Part shown: one piece after another, positions 17,384-27,149 of the stretch
Layout: each line of letters opens with the position of its first letter
Numbering within the stretch: position 1 is the stretch's first letter
Source of the DNA: Solobacterium sp.
Lineage (GTDB): Bacteria; Bacillota_I; Bacilli_A; Erysipelotrichales; Erysipelotrichaceae
Length of the DNA: 64,000 nucleotides
Assembly (NCBI GenBank): GCA_017512725.1
Contig: JAFWEW010000022.1
Location: 104,575-168,574, forward strand
Direction: 5' to 3'
Position numbers and translations under genes: made by a program
The notes under the pieces: generated by a model
What the model was told of the DNA's origin: nothing
The model's input: only the letters and a program-made list of their open reading frames with translations
Databases searched by the model: none

Positions 17384-17709
17384 TCGCGGATATGCTCCAG
17401 AGCCATGCGGTAGATGTTCTTGATGTGATCATCTGCCATGGAATAATAGACAAGCTTGCCGATCTTTCGCGAAGTAACAAGCTTTGTTTTCTTAAGACTG
17501 GCCAGCTGATGCGAGATAGCCGACTGACTCATCTGCAGCAGTGCTGCGAGATCGCCGACGCACAGTTCACTGGTGAACAGCGCACTCATGATCTTCAGCC
17601 GAGTACTGTCTCCGAACATCGTAAAAATCATCGACATATCGTCATATTCGTTTTCGTCAACCATGCCTCTGCGGCACTGTTCTACTTTTTCAGGATCTAC
17701 AAGATTCAT
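17380..17709 (-). CDS. ArsR/SmtB-family metal-responsive repressor (CzrA/NmtR-like)
   Basis: A 109-residue winged-helix regulator with the motif 'ELCVGDLAALLQMSQSAISHQLASL' covering helix alpha3 and the recognition helix. The C-terminal helix 'ADDHIKNIYRMALEHIRE' has the D-x-H ... H-x2-E spacing of the alpha5 metal site known from CzrA, with Glu in place of the last His, which suggests Zn or a related metal. The Cys in ELCVGDL could add an alpha3 site. No metal efflux gene is nearby; its gene overlaps the membrane-protein gene upstream by one base and the exonuclease downstream by four, so the targets are elsewhere or are this operon. Confidence 0.85.
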   Translation of the reverse strand: MNLVDPEKVEQCRRGMVDENEYDDMSMIFTMFGDSTRLKIMSALFTSELCVGDLAALLQMSQSAISHQLASLKKTKLVTSRKIGKLVYYSMADDHIKNIYRMALEHIRE

Positions 17710-18161
17710 CAGCTGTCCTTTCTTCGAACCGATTTGATTTCCTTGTCGGGAGCGTACTGATCCATATAGCGTGCCACTGCCCTGCGGCTGTACATCTCAA
17801 TGGATTCAGACGTTCCGTTGACAAGATTGATCAGAAGCTTGTCAACCGAAGGATGGTATTCATACTGCCAGTTGACGATCTCATCCCAGTAGATGATCGT
17901 ACAGGTCTCCGCATCCCGGTGATTATAGAGAACCAGATACTCCGGCGTAAACTGGATCAGGATCCGGTCCGGCATGATCAGTAATGAAAAGATCGATATG
18001 ATGATCAGAATCACGCCGAGGCCGGCAAATGCCGGAACAAACAGAAGCGCGATTCCCGCAATTCCCATAAACATCAGTGCCAGTACCGGTTTGACATGAA
18101 CCGTGCGGGGCTGCACTTCCCACTGCGGCAGATTTCTTACTTTGATTGTTTGCGATCTCAT
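17709..18161 (-). CDS. Membrane protein with PH-like (YcxB-type) domain
   Basis: A 150-residue protein with two adjacent hydrophobic helices (about 25-65) and a C-terminal beta-rich domain 'LVLYNHRDAETCTIIYWDEIVNWQYEYHPSVDKLLINL' that resembles bacterial PH/YcxB domains. Function is unknown. It opens a three-gene operon with ArsR and the exonuclease. No ribosome binding site is seen; TATAAT (18171-18176 on the minus strand) lies 9 bases before the ATG, leaving a leader of about three bases. Confidence 0.55.
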   Translation of the reverse strand: MRSQTIKVRNLPQWEVQPRTVHVKPVLALMFMGIAGIALLFVPAFAGLGVILIIISIFSLLIMPDRILIQFTPEYLVLYNHRDAETCTIIYWDEIVNWQYEYHPSVDKLLINLVNGTSESIEMYSRRAVARYMDQYAPDKEIKSVRRKDS

Positions 18162-18234
18162 CGTATCTGCATTATATCATTCTGGAGATTGTTTGCCTTG
18201 CGCCGTGAATCGTGTACAATCATGGCGGAAGTGA

Positions 18235-19371
<1,137 letters not shown>

Positions 19372-19374
19372 TAA

Positions 19375-19412
19375 AAAAAGGATCTCCCCTTTTTTTGGGA
19401 ACATCCTTTATT
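19375..19412. terminator. Bidirectional terminator between tgt and the alanine symporter
   Basis: AAGGAT-CTCCCC pairs with GGGA-ACATCCTT around a T-run loop. An A run before and T-rich sequence after let it work on both strands. Confidence 0.7.
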
Positions 19413-19449
19413 GTGTATATAATGCTTTAACTTAGAGGCAGTCCTGATT

Positions 19450-20937
19450 TCAGTCTGCTGTGCTTTCCTGTTCCATCTGGATATCCACCCAGTTGGAATA
19501 CATCGGTTTGATGTCTTTGTTATGCAGCTTGCGGTCAATATAGTTTTTCGTGATTGCGATAACCGTTCCGCTGCAGGTAATGACACCGATCAGGTTCGGA
19601 ATCGCCATCAGACCGTTGAAGGTATCTGACAGATCCCAGGCCAGCTGCAGGTTCATCGTCGCACCGATCATAATGAATGCCACAAAGATGATCCGGAAGA
19701 TAATGACGTTTTTGGTACCGAACAGATATTCAAATGCACGGGTCCCGTATTCACTCCAGCCCAGGGTTGTGCTGTAGGCAAACAGGAAGATTGCGATTGT
19801 AATAAAGACGGAACCAAACCGGCCGAATACCGTAGAGAATGCCTCCGAAACTAGCGCCGTACTGGTAGAAGTACTGATCATCGCGCCCGTCTCAAGATCA
19901 ACCAGACCAGTCGAGAGAATAACAAACGCGGTCAGTGAACAGATGATGATTGTATCCGCAAATACTTCAAAGATACCCCACATGCCCTGTGCAACCGGTT
20001 CTTTGACGTTGGAAGCAGAGTGTACCATAACGCTTGAACCAAGACCTGCTTCGTTGGAGAAGACGCCCCGCTTCATACCCCAGGTCACTGCCGTCATGAC
20101 GCCATAACCGACAATGCCGCCGCCGACAGAGCGCATCGCAAACGCACCGCGGATGATGGAGCGGAATACCTCCGGCATCATGCCGATCCGTCCGATGATA
20201 ATAATCAATGCGCCGATGATATAAGCGACTGCCATAAACGGAACCAGAAGTTCCGTAACCGAAGCGATTCGCTTGATGCCGCCGATAATGACTACTGCAG
20301 ACAGGATCACAAGAACCACACCGACTGCGGCTGCTGAGATGCCGAATGTCTTGTTCACATTTGCGGCGATCGTATTGACCTGACTCATATTTCCGATACC
20401 GAACGAAGCAATGACACAGAATACCGCAAACAGGGTCGCAAGTACTGCACCGAGCTTCTGACAGCCCTTTTTGGCGCCAAGACCGTCTCTCAGGTAATAC
20501 ATGGCACCGCCGCACCATTCATTCTTTTCATTCTTGCGCCGGTAATAGATACCAAGCACGTTTTCCGAGAAGTTCGTCATCATGCCGAAGAAGGAAACGA
20601 TCCACATCCAGAAGATCGCACCTGGGCCGCCGGATACAATCGCAGCAGATACGCCTGCGATATTACCCGTGCCGACGGTTGCGGCAAGTGCGGTACATAA
20701 ACTCTGGAACTGGGAAATCGAACGGTCTCCCTTTTCTGTATGTGCTGTGACAGTCCGATCCGAGAACAGTGCTCCGATCGTATTCCGGAACCAGTGTCTG
20801 ATATGCGTCAGCTGGAAGAAGCCGGTCCGGAATGTCATCATGACACCGGTGCCGATCAGCAACACCAGCATCGGTACACCCCAGACAAAGCCGTTTACTG
20901 CATTATTGATGTTCTCAATAAAGTCTAGAAACCCCAT
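19450..20937 (-). CDS. Alanine/glycine:cation symporter (AGCS family)
   Basis: A 495-residue inner-membrane transporter with about 10-11 helices that couples uptake of alanine or glycine to Na+ or H+. The family signatures 'FQSLCTALAATVGTGNIAGVSAAI' (cut here: ATVGTGNIAGV) and 'GMKRGVFSNEAGLGSS' are both intact, as is 'GGAMYYLRDGLG'. It is transcribed alone from a promoter 30-60 bp upstream; a GGGGGAG site precedes the ATG. Confidence 0.95.
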   Translation of the reverse strand: MGFLDFIENINNAVNGFVWGVPMLVLLIGTGVMMTFRTGFFQLTHIRHWFRNTIGALFSDRTVTAHTEKGDRSISQFQSLCTALAATVGTGNIAGVSAAIVSGGPGAIFWMWIVSFFGMMTNFSENVLGIYYRRKNEKNEWCGGAMYYLRDGLGAKKGCQKLGAVLATLFAVFCVIASFGIGNMSQVNTIAANVNKTFGISAAAVGVVLVILSAVVIIGGIKRIASVTELLVPFMAVAYIIGALIIIIGRIGMMPEVFRSIIRGAFAMRSVGGGIVGYGVMTAVTWGMKRGVFSNEAGLGSSVMVHSASNVKEPVAQGMWGIFEVFADTIIICSLTAFVILSTGLVDLETGAMISTSTSTALVSEAFSTVFGRFGSVFITIAIFLFAYSTTLGWSEYGTRAFEYLFGTKNVIIFRIIFVAFIMIGATMNLQLAWDLSDTFNGLMAIPNLIGVITCSGTVIAITKNYIDRKLHNKDIKPMYSNWVDIQMEQESTAD

Positions 20938-20968
20938 AAGAAACTCCCCCTTAATAAAACTATGTAAA

Positions 20969-20997
20969 ACTTTATCATTGTTTGGAAATTTCTACAA
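20969..20997 (-). promoter_or_regulatory. Promoter of the alanine symporter gene
   Basis: Minus-strand TTGTAG (20992-20997), 17-bp spacer, TAAAGT (20969-20974). A 14-bp palindrome TGAAAATATTTTCA (21012-21025) lies just upstream of the -35 box and may bind a regulator. Confidence 0.5.
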
Positions 20998-21023
20998 TTA
21001 TTTTTCAGACTATGAAAATATTT

Positions 21024-21060
21024 TCAAAAAAGAACCGTCATCGCTTCCGACAACGGTCTT
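21024..21060 (-). terminator. Terminator of the thioredoxin-like lipoprotein gene
   Basis: On the minus strand AAGACCG pairs with CGGTTCTT, followed by TTTTTT. It begins a few bases past the stop codon at 21066. Confidence 0.75.
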
Positions 21061-21065
21061 ATTTG

Positions 21066-21818
21066 TTATTTCACGTTTACAAGACTTCCGGTTTTGAACA
21101 GCTCATCCAGCTGATCTGCAATTTCCTTTTCCTGATCCGCGCTCAGTTCCGCTCTCGGGTCGGAAAGATCTTCCGGGATCCCGGTTGTCATATACACCTC
21201 TCGTCCGCCGCCAATGATCCGGAAAAAGTTCGGCGCATAGATGCGTTTTTCTCCGACTTCGATCTCGTTTTCATCCTCGGACAGTGTATAGGGCGCAAGC
21301 ACTTCGTCAAAATACTTCAGCAGTTCCTGATAGCCCTCTGTCCCTTCTGAAACCAGCACCGGTTTCCCGTCCTGCAGTTCATATTTATCCCGGAGAATCT
21401 CATTGCCATCTTCATCCCAGATCGGCAGATACAGCACTTCATGCGCACTGTACTGAATTGCCTTATCCGCAGCGGTTTCAATAACTGCCCGGCACCACGG
21501 GCACATTTCATCACCGACATACAGGTAGAAACTCTTTCCGTTTTTCAGCAGATCCAGTACAGTTTCAATATCGGTTTCCACAAACGGGTGGTTCTCCGGC
21601 AGATGAATCGTACGGTGTACTTTCCCCGAAGCATTCGTTTTCCCGTTCAGAGCCTCATAAGCTTCCTTGAAGTTGGCAGTCGCAATTGCGAAACTGTCTT
21701 CCTCACAGACATCAAATGCATCACATCCCTGTGTTGTATTACCGGTTTCCTGTTTCGGAGCATCTGCTTTACAGCCAATCAGCAGCACCGCCGCCAAGAT
21801 CATCAATAACTTTTTCAT
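21066..21818 (-). CDS. Thioredoxin-like lipoprotein (CPWC motif)
   Basis: A 250-residue lipoprotein: the signal peptide ends in the lipobox LLIGC (C16). A thioredoxin-like fold is indicated by 'SFYLYVGDEMCPWCRAVIETAADKA', with a CPWC redox pair, followed by 'VLYLPIWDEDGN'. It is probably outside the membrane and acts in disulfide exchange, like the bacteriocin transport accessory proteins (PedB/BrcD type) that share the ExCPWC layout. No partner oxidoreductase is adjacent. A GGAG site precedes the ATG. Confidence 0.75.
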   Translation of the reverse strand: MKKLLMILAAVLLIGCKADAPKQETGNTTQGCDAFDVCEEDSFAIATANFKEAYEALNGKTNASGKVHRTIHLPENHPFVETDIETVLDLLKNGKSFYLYVGDEMCPWCRAVIETAADKAIQYSAHEVLYLPIWDEDGNEILRDKYELQDGKPVLVSEGTEGYQELLKYFDEVLAPYTLSEDENEIEVGEKRIYAPNFFRIIGGGREVYMTTGIPEDLSDPRAELSADQEKEIADQLDELFKTGSLVNVK

Positions 21819-22106
21819 AACGAGTAATCTCCAAGCAGTAATGATTGTACTAGAGGGTGCCGCCTATTGCCATACTATTGATCCGTTATCTCTCCCATCC
21901 AAAACTGCTCAGTGAACGTAAGTATTTCGGGGAGACTGGTGAATCTTCGAAAAAAATTCTGTTACTGTTCACACTGTTTCCGAAAAAATAATGCAGCTTC
22001 AATTGCCGTTAAAAAGAAGAGACAAAGAAATCAGTTCGCATTCTCCTCTTGTTCACGCGCTCTTCACATTCAGATACTACTCTTTGATTTATGAAAGGGG
22101 CTTTTT

Positions 22107-23951
22107 ATGAGTGACGTAACAAAGAAATTCTTTACCTCTGCACTTTGCGTAACGCTTTCTCTGCTGACGGCAGCCTGCGGATCGTCTGCTGCCGTGGAAG
22201 AAGCGGTTGCTGATCAGGAGAAAGAAACTGCCGTTGCGGAAACTGCGAGCACATCTCTGCCGAAAATCGATAATACGAAGTGGTCTTATAACAGTGACGA
22301 CGATGTCTATTATCAGACAGGCATCTCGTATTGTGCAGATCCGGCTGACGAGAGCTATGAAACACTTGCTGTGTTTGTGCCGGGTGCCTATATGAAAGCA
22401 ACGGATAACGGAGACGGTACCTACACCTGTGAAATCGACGAGTCTTCCGGCATTAACGGATATACCGCATTGACAGCTCCGATTGTAATGCCAATCAATA
22501 CCCCGGGATATTCCGCGCAGTCTGCACTGACGGACTATACCTCTGTTTCGGATTATATGAATGCCGGATTTGTATATGTTCATGCAGGGTGCCGGGGAAG
22601 AGATGCCGGTGCTCCGGCGGGTGTTACGGATCTCAAGGCCGCAGTCCGTTATATTCGGTACTGTGATGCCGAGATCCCGGGCGATGCAGAAAGTATCTTT
22701 ACCTTCGGCATGTCCGGCGGCGGTGCACAGTCTGCTCTTATGGGGTCCACAGGAGACTGTGATCTATATGAACCGTATCTAACTGCGATCGGTGCAGTGG
22801 AAGGCGTCTCTGATGCGGTGCTCGGTTCCATGTGCTGGTGTCCGATTACAAATCTGGATACGGCAGATGAAGCTTATGAATGGATGATGGGAACGACCAG
22901 AAGCAATCTGACGGAAGAAGAACAGGAAATATCCGATAAACTTGCGGAAGCATTTGCACAGTACATTAATTCTGCCGGAATAACGGATTCCGAAGGCAGT
23001 GTACTGACGCTGGAAGAATCAGAGAACGGTATTTATCAGGCCGGATCTTACTATGAATATATGAAGTCTGTGATTGAAGGCTCCCTGAACAACTTTCTGG
23101 CAGATACGGCATTTCCGTATGATGCATCCAGCTCCTCCGGCGGAATGAGCGGAGGCCCCGGCGGTGGTTCGGGTCATTCCGGAAATAAACCTGACGGTGC
23201 CCCGGAACAAGGCAATAAACCTTCCGGTGATGCGCCGAACGGTGAAATTCCCGGTGATGATAATTCGTCTGAATCGAGCGAAGTGAATTATGAAGAGATC
23301 GATGATATCGAGCGAAATGATACATCTTCGTCCGGATTATCGCTCTCCGGAACATATGAGACTGCCCAGGATTATATTGATGCCCTGAATGCGAACGGAA
23401 CATGGGTAACTTATGACTCCTCTTCAAAAACAGTGACAATCACCGATATTGCATCCTTTGTGAAGAATCTGAAAACCGCATCGAAAAATCTCGGCGCATT
23501 CGATCAGCTGGATGCAGGGCAGGGTGAAAACACGTTATTCGGATACGGCGACGGGAATGGTGCTCACTTTGATTCAACCCTTGCGCAGATTCTTGAAAGT
23601 CTCGGAAATGAATATGCGGAAGCCTATACGGCAGATCTTGCAAAGACAGACAGTACCGGCAATACGGTTGATGTACGGGTGAATATGTATACACCGCTCT
23701 ATTACCTGCTGAAAAGTTCAGATGGATATGGTACAAGTACGGTCGCAAAATACTGGCGGATTCGCTCCGGCATCAATCAGGGTGACTGTGCATTATCTAC
23801 AGAAATGAATCTTGCGCTGGCCCTGAGCAGCAATTCCTCAGTGAATAATGTTGATTTTGAAACTGTATGGGGACAGGGCCATACCCAGGCAGAACGAAGC
23901 GGAAGTTCAACTGAAAACTTCATTAGCTGGATCGAAAGCTGTACGAAATAA
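22107..23951 (+). CDS. Lipoprotein with tannase-like alpha/beta-hydrolase domain
   Basis: A 614-residue exported lipoprotein (lipobox LLTAAC, C24). The hydrolase domain shows the nucleophile elbow TFGMSGGGAQSA (S203), an acid region 'WRIRSGINQGDCALSTEM' and the catalytic His in 'VWGQGHTQAE', an order that matches subtype-B tannases and related esterases. Between about residues 345 and 400 a Gly/Ser/Pro/Asp-rich low-complexity insert splits the domain. It probably cleaves ester bonds, perhaps of plant phenolics, at the cell surface; the substrate is inferred only from the family. An AAAGGGG site precedes the ATG. A terminator follows. Confidence 0.75.
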   Translation: MSDVTKKFFTSALCVTLSLLTAACGSSAAVEEAVADQEKETAVAETASTSLPKIDNTKWSYNSDDDVYYQTGISYCADPADESYETLAVFVPGAYMKATDNGDGTYTCEIDESSGINGYTALTAPIVMPINTPGYSAQSALTDYTSVSDYMNAGFVYVHAGCRGRDAGAPAGVTDLKAAVRYIRYCDAEIPGDAESIFTFGMSGGGAQSALMGSTGDCDLYEPYLTAIGAVEGVSDAVLGSMCWCPITNLDTADEAYEWMMGTTRSNLTEEEQEISDKLAEAFAQYINSAGITDSEGSVLTLEESENGIYQAGSYYEYMKSVIEGSLNNFLADTAFPYDASSSSGGMSGGPGGGSGHSGNKPDGAPEQGNKPSGDAPNGEIPGDDNSSESSEVNYEEIDDIERNDTSSSGLSLSGTYETAQDYIDALNANGTWVTYDSSSKTVTITDIASFVKNLKTASKNLGAFDQLDAGQGENTLFGYGDGNGAHFDSTLAQILESLGNEYAEAYTADLAKTDSTGNTVDVRVNMYTPLYYLLKSSDGYGTSTVAKYWRIRSGINQGDCALSTEMNLALALSSNSSVNNVDFETVWGQGHTQAERSGSSTENFISWIESCTK

Positions 23952-23997
23952 CAGCTATGATCCATCAGGAACAATGAACAAGTAAAAGCCAGAAAAG

Positions 23998-24024
23998 GAG
24001 AGCGATTGTAATGTCGCTCTCTTT
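23998..24024 (+). terminator. Terminator of the tannase-like gene
   Basis: Stem GAGAGCGA (23998-24005) / TCGCTCTC (24014-24021), eight-base loop, then a T-rich tail. Confidence 0.75.
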
Positions 24025-24163
24025 ATATCTGTAGGGACGAGCGAAGCATCCAGAAAAAAGGAAGCCCGTCTGAACAGTAACTCCGCAAAACCATAATGCG
24101 CCTATAATCCCACAAAAAACTCGGATGCGTACAGTAAAATAAGACCATAGGAGATTTAGTGAT

Positions 24164-24457
24164 ATGCAGTATATGATTCGTGCCCTTGACGGGAAAAACA
24201 TGCTTGAAAAGCGGTTGGAGGTACGCCAGGCGCACCTCGACAATCTTTCCTCCATCAGAGGAACCATTCTCTGTGCAGGAGGCCTTCTCGATGACAACAG
24301 AAAGATGAAGGGATCCTCCCTGGTTATCGACTTTGCGGACGCGGATGCGCTCAAAGAATATCTGGATTCCGAACCGTACATCAAAGCCGGTGTCTGGCAG
24401 GACGTCGAGGTTTATCCGTTTAACATGGTTATCCTCAACGGTGAAAAAGTAAAGTAA
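24164..24457 (+). CDS. YciI-family protein
   Basis: A 97-residue alpha+beta barrel protein. The YCII domain is shown by 'RQAHLDNL' with the conserved His, 'AGGLLDD', 'KGSSLVIDFADADALKEYL' and 'EPYIKAGVW'. Proteins of this family form dimers and may have a dehydrochlorinase-like or muconolactone isomerase-like fold; the biochemical role is unknown. A TAGGAG site lies upstream. The HD-domain gene follows after about 50 bp and may be co-transcribed. Confidence 0.9.
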   Translation: MQYMIRALDGKNMLEKRLEVRQAHLDNLSSIRGTILCAGGLLDDNRKMKGSSLVIDFADADALKEYLDSEPYIKAGVWQDVEVYPFNMVILNGEKVK

Positions 24458-24506
24458 ATCAGCCTGCTGTTTCAGCCGTTCATTCCTGCATGGAGGTTTC
24501 TTTGTT

Positions 24507-25394
24507 ATGACCGTATCCGATACCTATGATTTCAGTATGGAGCGCCGTCTCAGCCGGCTTGACCCGGTGCTGCACAGGCGGTTCACTTCCTCGGTATTTG
24601 CCCTGCAGCACATCCTTTCGAACTACAAACTGCTGTTCCCCCAGTTTACCGACCACACAGAGCTTCATACGCTCAACGTGATCGATTTTTCAAACCGTCT
24701 GATCGGTGATCAGATCGAGCGCATGAATGCGGATGAGATTTACACGCTGCTCATGGGAGCGTATCTTCATGACACCGGGATGGGAATCACGGAACAGGAT
24801 TATGAGGAGTTCTCAAAGCACATTGATTTCGGCGATTATTTTGACACCTATCCAGGCGATGACCGGCCGAAGATCATCCGCGATTTTCACAACGAGTACT
24901 CCGGCCAGTTCATCCGGAAGTACTGTGCGCTGTTTGATTTTCCGTCCGATGCGCATATGTTTGCGGTGATCCAGACCGCAAGAGGCCACCGCAGGACCGA
25001 TATGAATGATCTGAAGGGATATCCGGCAGCCTTTCCTCTGGAAAACGGAAACACGATCTGTCTGCCGTATCTTTCGTCACTGATCCGGCTTGCGGATGAG
25101 ATCGACATCACTTCCGCGCGCAATCCGGTCCTGCTGTACGATATGGAAGCGGTCACCGGCGAAGAGAGTATGTTCCACTTCACGCTTCATAAAGCCGTAA
25201 AAAATCTGCTGGTGACAGATACGGAATTCATTGCGGAAGCGGACACTGCCGAGCCCGCTGTACAGGCAGGGCTCGAGGACCTGCGTGTGAAAATGCAGAA
25301 CACACTGGATGTCTGCCGCAGCGCGGTCAATGACAGAACCCCGTACCGCATTACACAGGAAACCGTACGCATCGATTATTGTTCAAAGCTTTAA
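24507..25394 (+). CDS. HD-domain phosphohydrolase-like protein
   Basis: A 295-residue cytosolic protein of the HD superfamily. Metal-site residues appear as 'DHTELHTLNVIDFSNRL' (first His), 'GAYLHDTGMGIT' (HD pair), 'HNEYSGQFI' and 'LIRLADEIDI' (final Asp). The arrangement resembles the HD domains sometimes fused to HSP90-like ATPases. Substrate unknown; nucleotides or phosphorylated metabolites are plausible. A GGAGG site precedes the ATG, and a GC-rich terminator follows the stop. Confidence 0.75.
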   Translation: MTVSDTYDFSMERRLSRLDPVLHRRFTSSVFALQHILSNYKLLFPQFTDHTELHTLNVIDFSNRLIGDQIERMNADEIYTLLMGAYLHDTGMGITEQDYEEFSKHIDFGDYFDTYPGDDRPKIIRDFHNEYSGQFIRKYCALFDFPSDAHMFAVIQTARGHRRTDMNDLKGYPAAFPLENGNTICLPYLSSLIRLADEIDITSARNPVLLYDMEAVTGEESMFHFTLHKAVKNLLVTDTEFIAEADTAEPAVQAGLEDLRVKMQNTLDVCRSAVNDRTPYRITQETVRIDYCSKL

Positions 25395-25412
25395 AACCAA
25401 GATAAGTTCATG

Positions 25413-25433
25413 GACCGCCGCGGCGGTCTTTTT
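25413..25433 (+). terminator. GC-rich terminator before the tRNA gene
   Basis: Perfect palindrome GACCGCCGCGGCGGTC (25413-25428) followed by five T. Confidence 0.8.
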
Positions 25434-25533
25434 CAGTCCATGAAAAAGGAATTCACAGTTTCATAATTTGTGGCGAATCCCTTTTTACCGTCTGAACAGT
25501 AACAAAATTCTTCAAAAAATTGCAAAAAAGCTC

Positions 25534-25562
25534 TTGCAAGGGGTTTGGAAGTGGGGTAATAT
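25534..25562 (+). promoter_or_regulatory. tRNA-Lys promoter
   Basis: TTGCAA (25534-25539), a 17-bp spacer and TAATAT (25557-25562), 20 bases before the mature tRNA 5' end. Confidence 0.75.
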
Positions 25563-25582
25563 AATCAAGCACTGCAAAAGAT

Positions 25583-25658
25583 GGTTCCTTAGCTCAGTTG
25601 GTAGAGCAACTGACTCTTAATCAGTGGGTCGAGGGTTCGAGTCCCTCAGGAACCACCA
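25583..25658 (+). tRNA. tRNA-Lys (anticodon CTT), intact
   Basis: A full 76-nt cloverleaf with encoded CCA. The acceptor stem GGTTCCT pairs with AGGAACC, the T arm is GAGGGTTCGAGTCCCTC, and the anticodon loop CTCTTAA holds CTT, which reads AAG. The 3' part is the integration site of the element that follows: the last 49 bases are repeated at 34054. Confidence 0.97.
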
Positions 25659-25659
25659 T
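25610..25659 (+). repeat. attL: 50-bp direct repeat inside the tRNA 3' half
   Basis: The 50 bases from the anticodon stem through CCA plus one T are identical to 34054-34103. This is the left attachment site of the integrated element; the tRNA remains whole because the element supplied the same 3' end. Confidence 0.93.
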
Positions 25660-25673
25660 TCTCTTGTAAGCCT

Positions 25674-25787
25674 CACCTGATCAGTCAGGTGTGTAAATAT
25701 ATTGGCAATCCCGTCTGTAATACAGACGTGTAATATATACCTGCCAATCGCACTCGTTAAATGAGTGTGTACATATATAGCTGATTC
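25674..25787 (+). repeat. Three tandem hairpin modules behind the tRNA
   Basis: Three units each consist of a perfect small hairpin followed by TGT-nn-ATATAT and a short tail ending in ATC or ATTCC. The hairpins are CACCTGA/TCAGGTG (25674-25691), CGTCTGT/ACAGACG (25712-25728) and CACTC/GAGTG (25751-25767). The stems differ in sequence but keep pairing, which suggests selection for structure. A fourth unit lies behind the partial tRNA copy at 34115. Confidence 0.7.
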
Positions 25788-25810
25788 CCGCATGGTTATG
25801 CGGTTTTTTT
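25788..25810 (+). terminator. tRNA-Lys terminator
   Basis: CCGCAT / ATGCGG stem (25788-25803) with a GGTT loop and seven T. A near-identical copy stands at 34156-34178 behind the partial tRNA. Confidence 0.85.
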
Positions 25811-25983
25811 ATGCTTTACAGGACGGACGATTAAAGCATTTCTCTGCCATTCGTCTCTGCTTTTATGCCTGACATTTCTTCTTCATTGGTAATGATTCAC
25901 TCCAAGCGAGCGATTTCTTATTCATATTCTGCAGAGAGTATTTATCACGAAAAATAGGCAAAAATAGCTGGTATCTCAAAAAA

Positions 25984-26038
25984 TTGTTGTCAAATTGTTG
26001 TCAAAAAGGCTATTTCAGCGAAATTGATTGTTGTCAAA
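25984..26038 (+). repeat. Left integrase arm-type sites (three TTGTTGTCAAA)
   Basis: Two copies are in tandem (25984-25994, 25995-26005) and a third is at 26028-26038, all in the same orientation. Similar TGTTGTCA copies lie just inside the right end (33987, 33999). Their position and number fit arm-type integrase binding sites. Confidence 0.6.
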
Positions 26039-26092
26039 ACTCAGCTCATTCCACAAAATCAGCAGGCACTTCTCACTTCCTGCTGTACTGCT

Positions 26093-26650
26093 TTACTTTT
26101 TTTTAATCCGTGGCGCAGAGAACCGAAGATGGCCGTTTATGTATTTTCTGTTCTCTTCCATCTGTTCCTCAATGATTACCTGACCTTCTGGCTTATCCAA
26201 TACAAGCATCCTGACAAAATCCATAACAGCAGACCTGTCATCTTCTGTTAAATTACCCAAATTCGTTTTTAAATACTGAATAAACGTCCTGTCATTTTTC
26301 AGACAGTCTTGCTTCCCTCTTTCATATATGGAAAGTTCTTCGCCAGCAGGAATATAATCCTTTGAAATATGATTCAATCGGAACTCTTTTCCATAATCAG
26401 TTTCTTTGATTGTATAAGAATCTCCACCATTAAATCTGAGGTAATATGGATCCACTTTCAACGCTTCCGCCATTCGAACAAGAATCGTGTCATCCTGGGG
26501 AAATATTATGGCATTTTCATATCTTGTAATATCAAATTGTTTACAGCCTGATAAATGCGCAAGTTCCTGCTGAGTCAATCCGGCATTCATCCGGGCTCTT
26601 TTCAGTTTTGCCGCAAAAGCCAGGAGATTTTTTTCTTCGTAATCAACCAT
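26093..26650 (-). CDS. XRE-family repressor of the element
   Basis: A protein of about 185 residues with an N-terminal Cro/C1 helix-turn-helix ('FAAKLKRARMNAGLTQQELAHLSGCKQFDITRYENA') and a C-terminal region of unknown fold. It is the likely repressor holding the element silent. ATG 26650 with GGAGAGGG upstream is preferred to a TTG start at 26668. It is divergent from the excisionase-like gene across a control region with inverted repeats. A run of Lys ends the protein. Confidence 0.85.
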   Translation of the reverse strand: MVDYEEKNLLAFAAKLKRARMNAGLTQQELAHLSGCKQFDITRYENAIIFPQDDTILVRMAEALKVDPYYLRFNGGDSYTIKETDYGKEFRLNHISKDYIPAGEELSIYERGKQDCLKNDRTFIQYLKTNLGNLTEDDRSAVMDFVRMLVLDKPEGQVIIEEQMEENRKYINGHLRFSAPRIKKK

Positions 26651-26690
26651 ATTGTCATCCCTCTCCAATGGTTTCCATCAGTTCTATTGA

Positions 26691-26788
26691 ATTATAGAAA
26701 ATAAATATAAAATTGAATAGATTCAATAATCATATTGACAGAAAGATTGAAAGTACATAATATTGTAATATATCAATATTAAATTGAT
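26691..26788. promoter_or_regulatory. Divergent control region of the element
   Basis: On the plus strand TTGACA (26735-26740), 17 bp and TAATAT (26758-26763) form a near-consensus promoter towards xis/int. On the minus strand TATAAT (26691-26696) serves the repressor. Two palindromes flank the plus promoter: ATTGAAT-AG-ATTCAAT (26712-26727) and an ATCAAT/ATTGAT pair near 26773-26789, good candidates for repressor operators. Confidence 0.7.
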
Positions 26789-26906
26789 TTATCGCAATTT
26801 AATAATTGGTATGGAAAACAAGGAAGCCTTCCCGCAAAAGAACACTTCCTTGTCTGCCACCATTAGCGGCGTGATTATTATAACACGCCCGGAGAGGAGA
26901 CTATTT

Positions 26907-27146
26907 ATGGCAATGGTAGGAAAACTCGCCGGCAACGGCAAAGGCCAGTCAAAGCGACTGACAATTACTGTGGAGGAGATGGCCGAAGAGCTCGGAGTCT
27001 CCTATCCTCAAGCATGTAAACTTTTCAATCGAATCAAAAAGGCTTATGGTCTTACGGATGATCGTCTTCCAAAGCGCGGCTGCCTGTTCCGGAAGTATTA
27101 CATGGAATACTACGGAATTAATGAAGAAGACTATTACGGGGCCTAA
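26907..27146 (+). CDS. Excisionase-like small DNA-binding protein
   Basis: A 79-residue basic protein with a helix-turn-helix-like segment 'TVEEMAEELGVSYPQACKLFNRI' and an aromatic tail 'FRKYYMEYYGI'. It lies 3 bp before the integrase gene, as Xis genes often do. ATG 26907 with GGAGAGGAG seven bases upstream is chosen. A GGCGTG/CACGCC hairpin (26868-26889) overlaps the leader next to the ribosome binding site and might control translation. Confidence 0.65.
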   Translation: MAMVGKLAGNGKGQSKRLTITVEEMAEELGVSYPQACKLFNRIKKAYGLTDDRLPKRGCLFRKYYMEYYGINEEDYYGA

Positions 27147-27149
27147 CCT

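Noticed and set aside
21912..22094. Possible 60-residue gene upstream of the tannase-like gene
   Set aside because: No start signal; it lies in the promoter region of the lipoprotein gene.
25674..25787. CRISPR array
   Set aside because: The three units have different stem sequences and no constant repeat with unique spacers of equal length; no cas genes are present.
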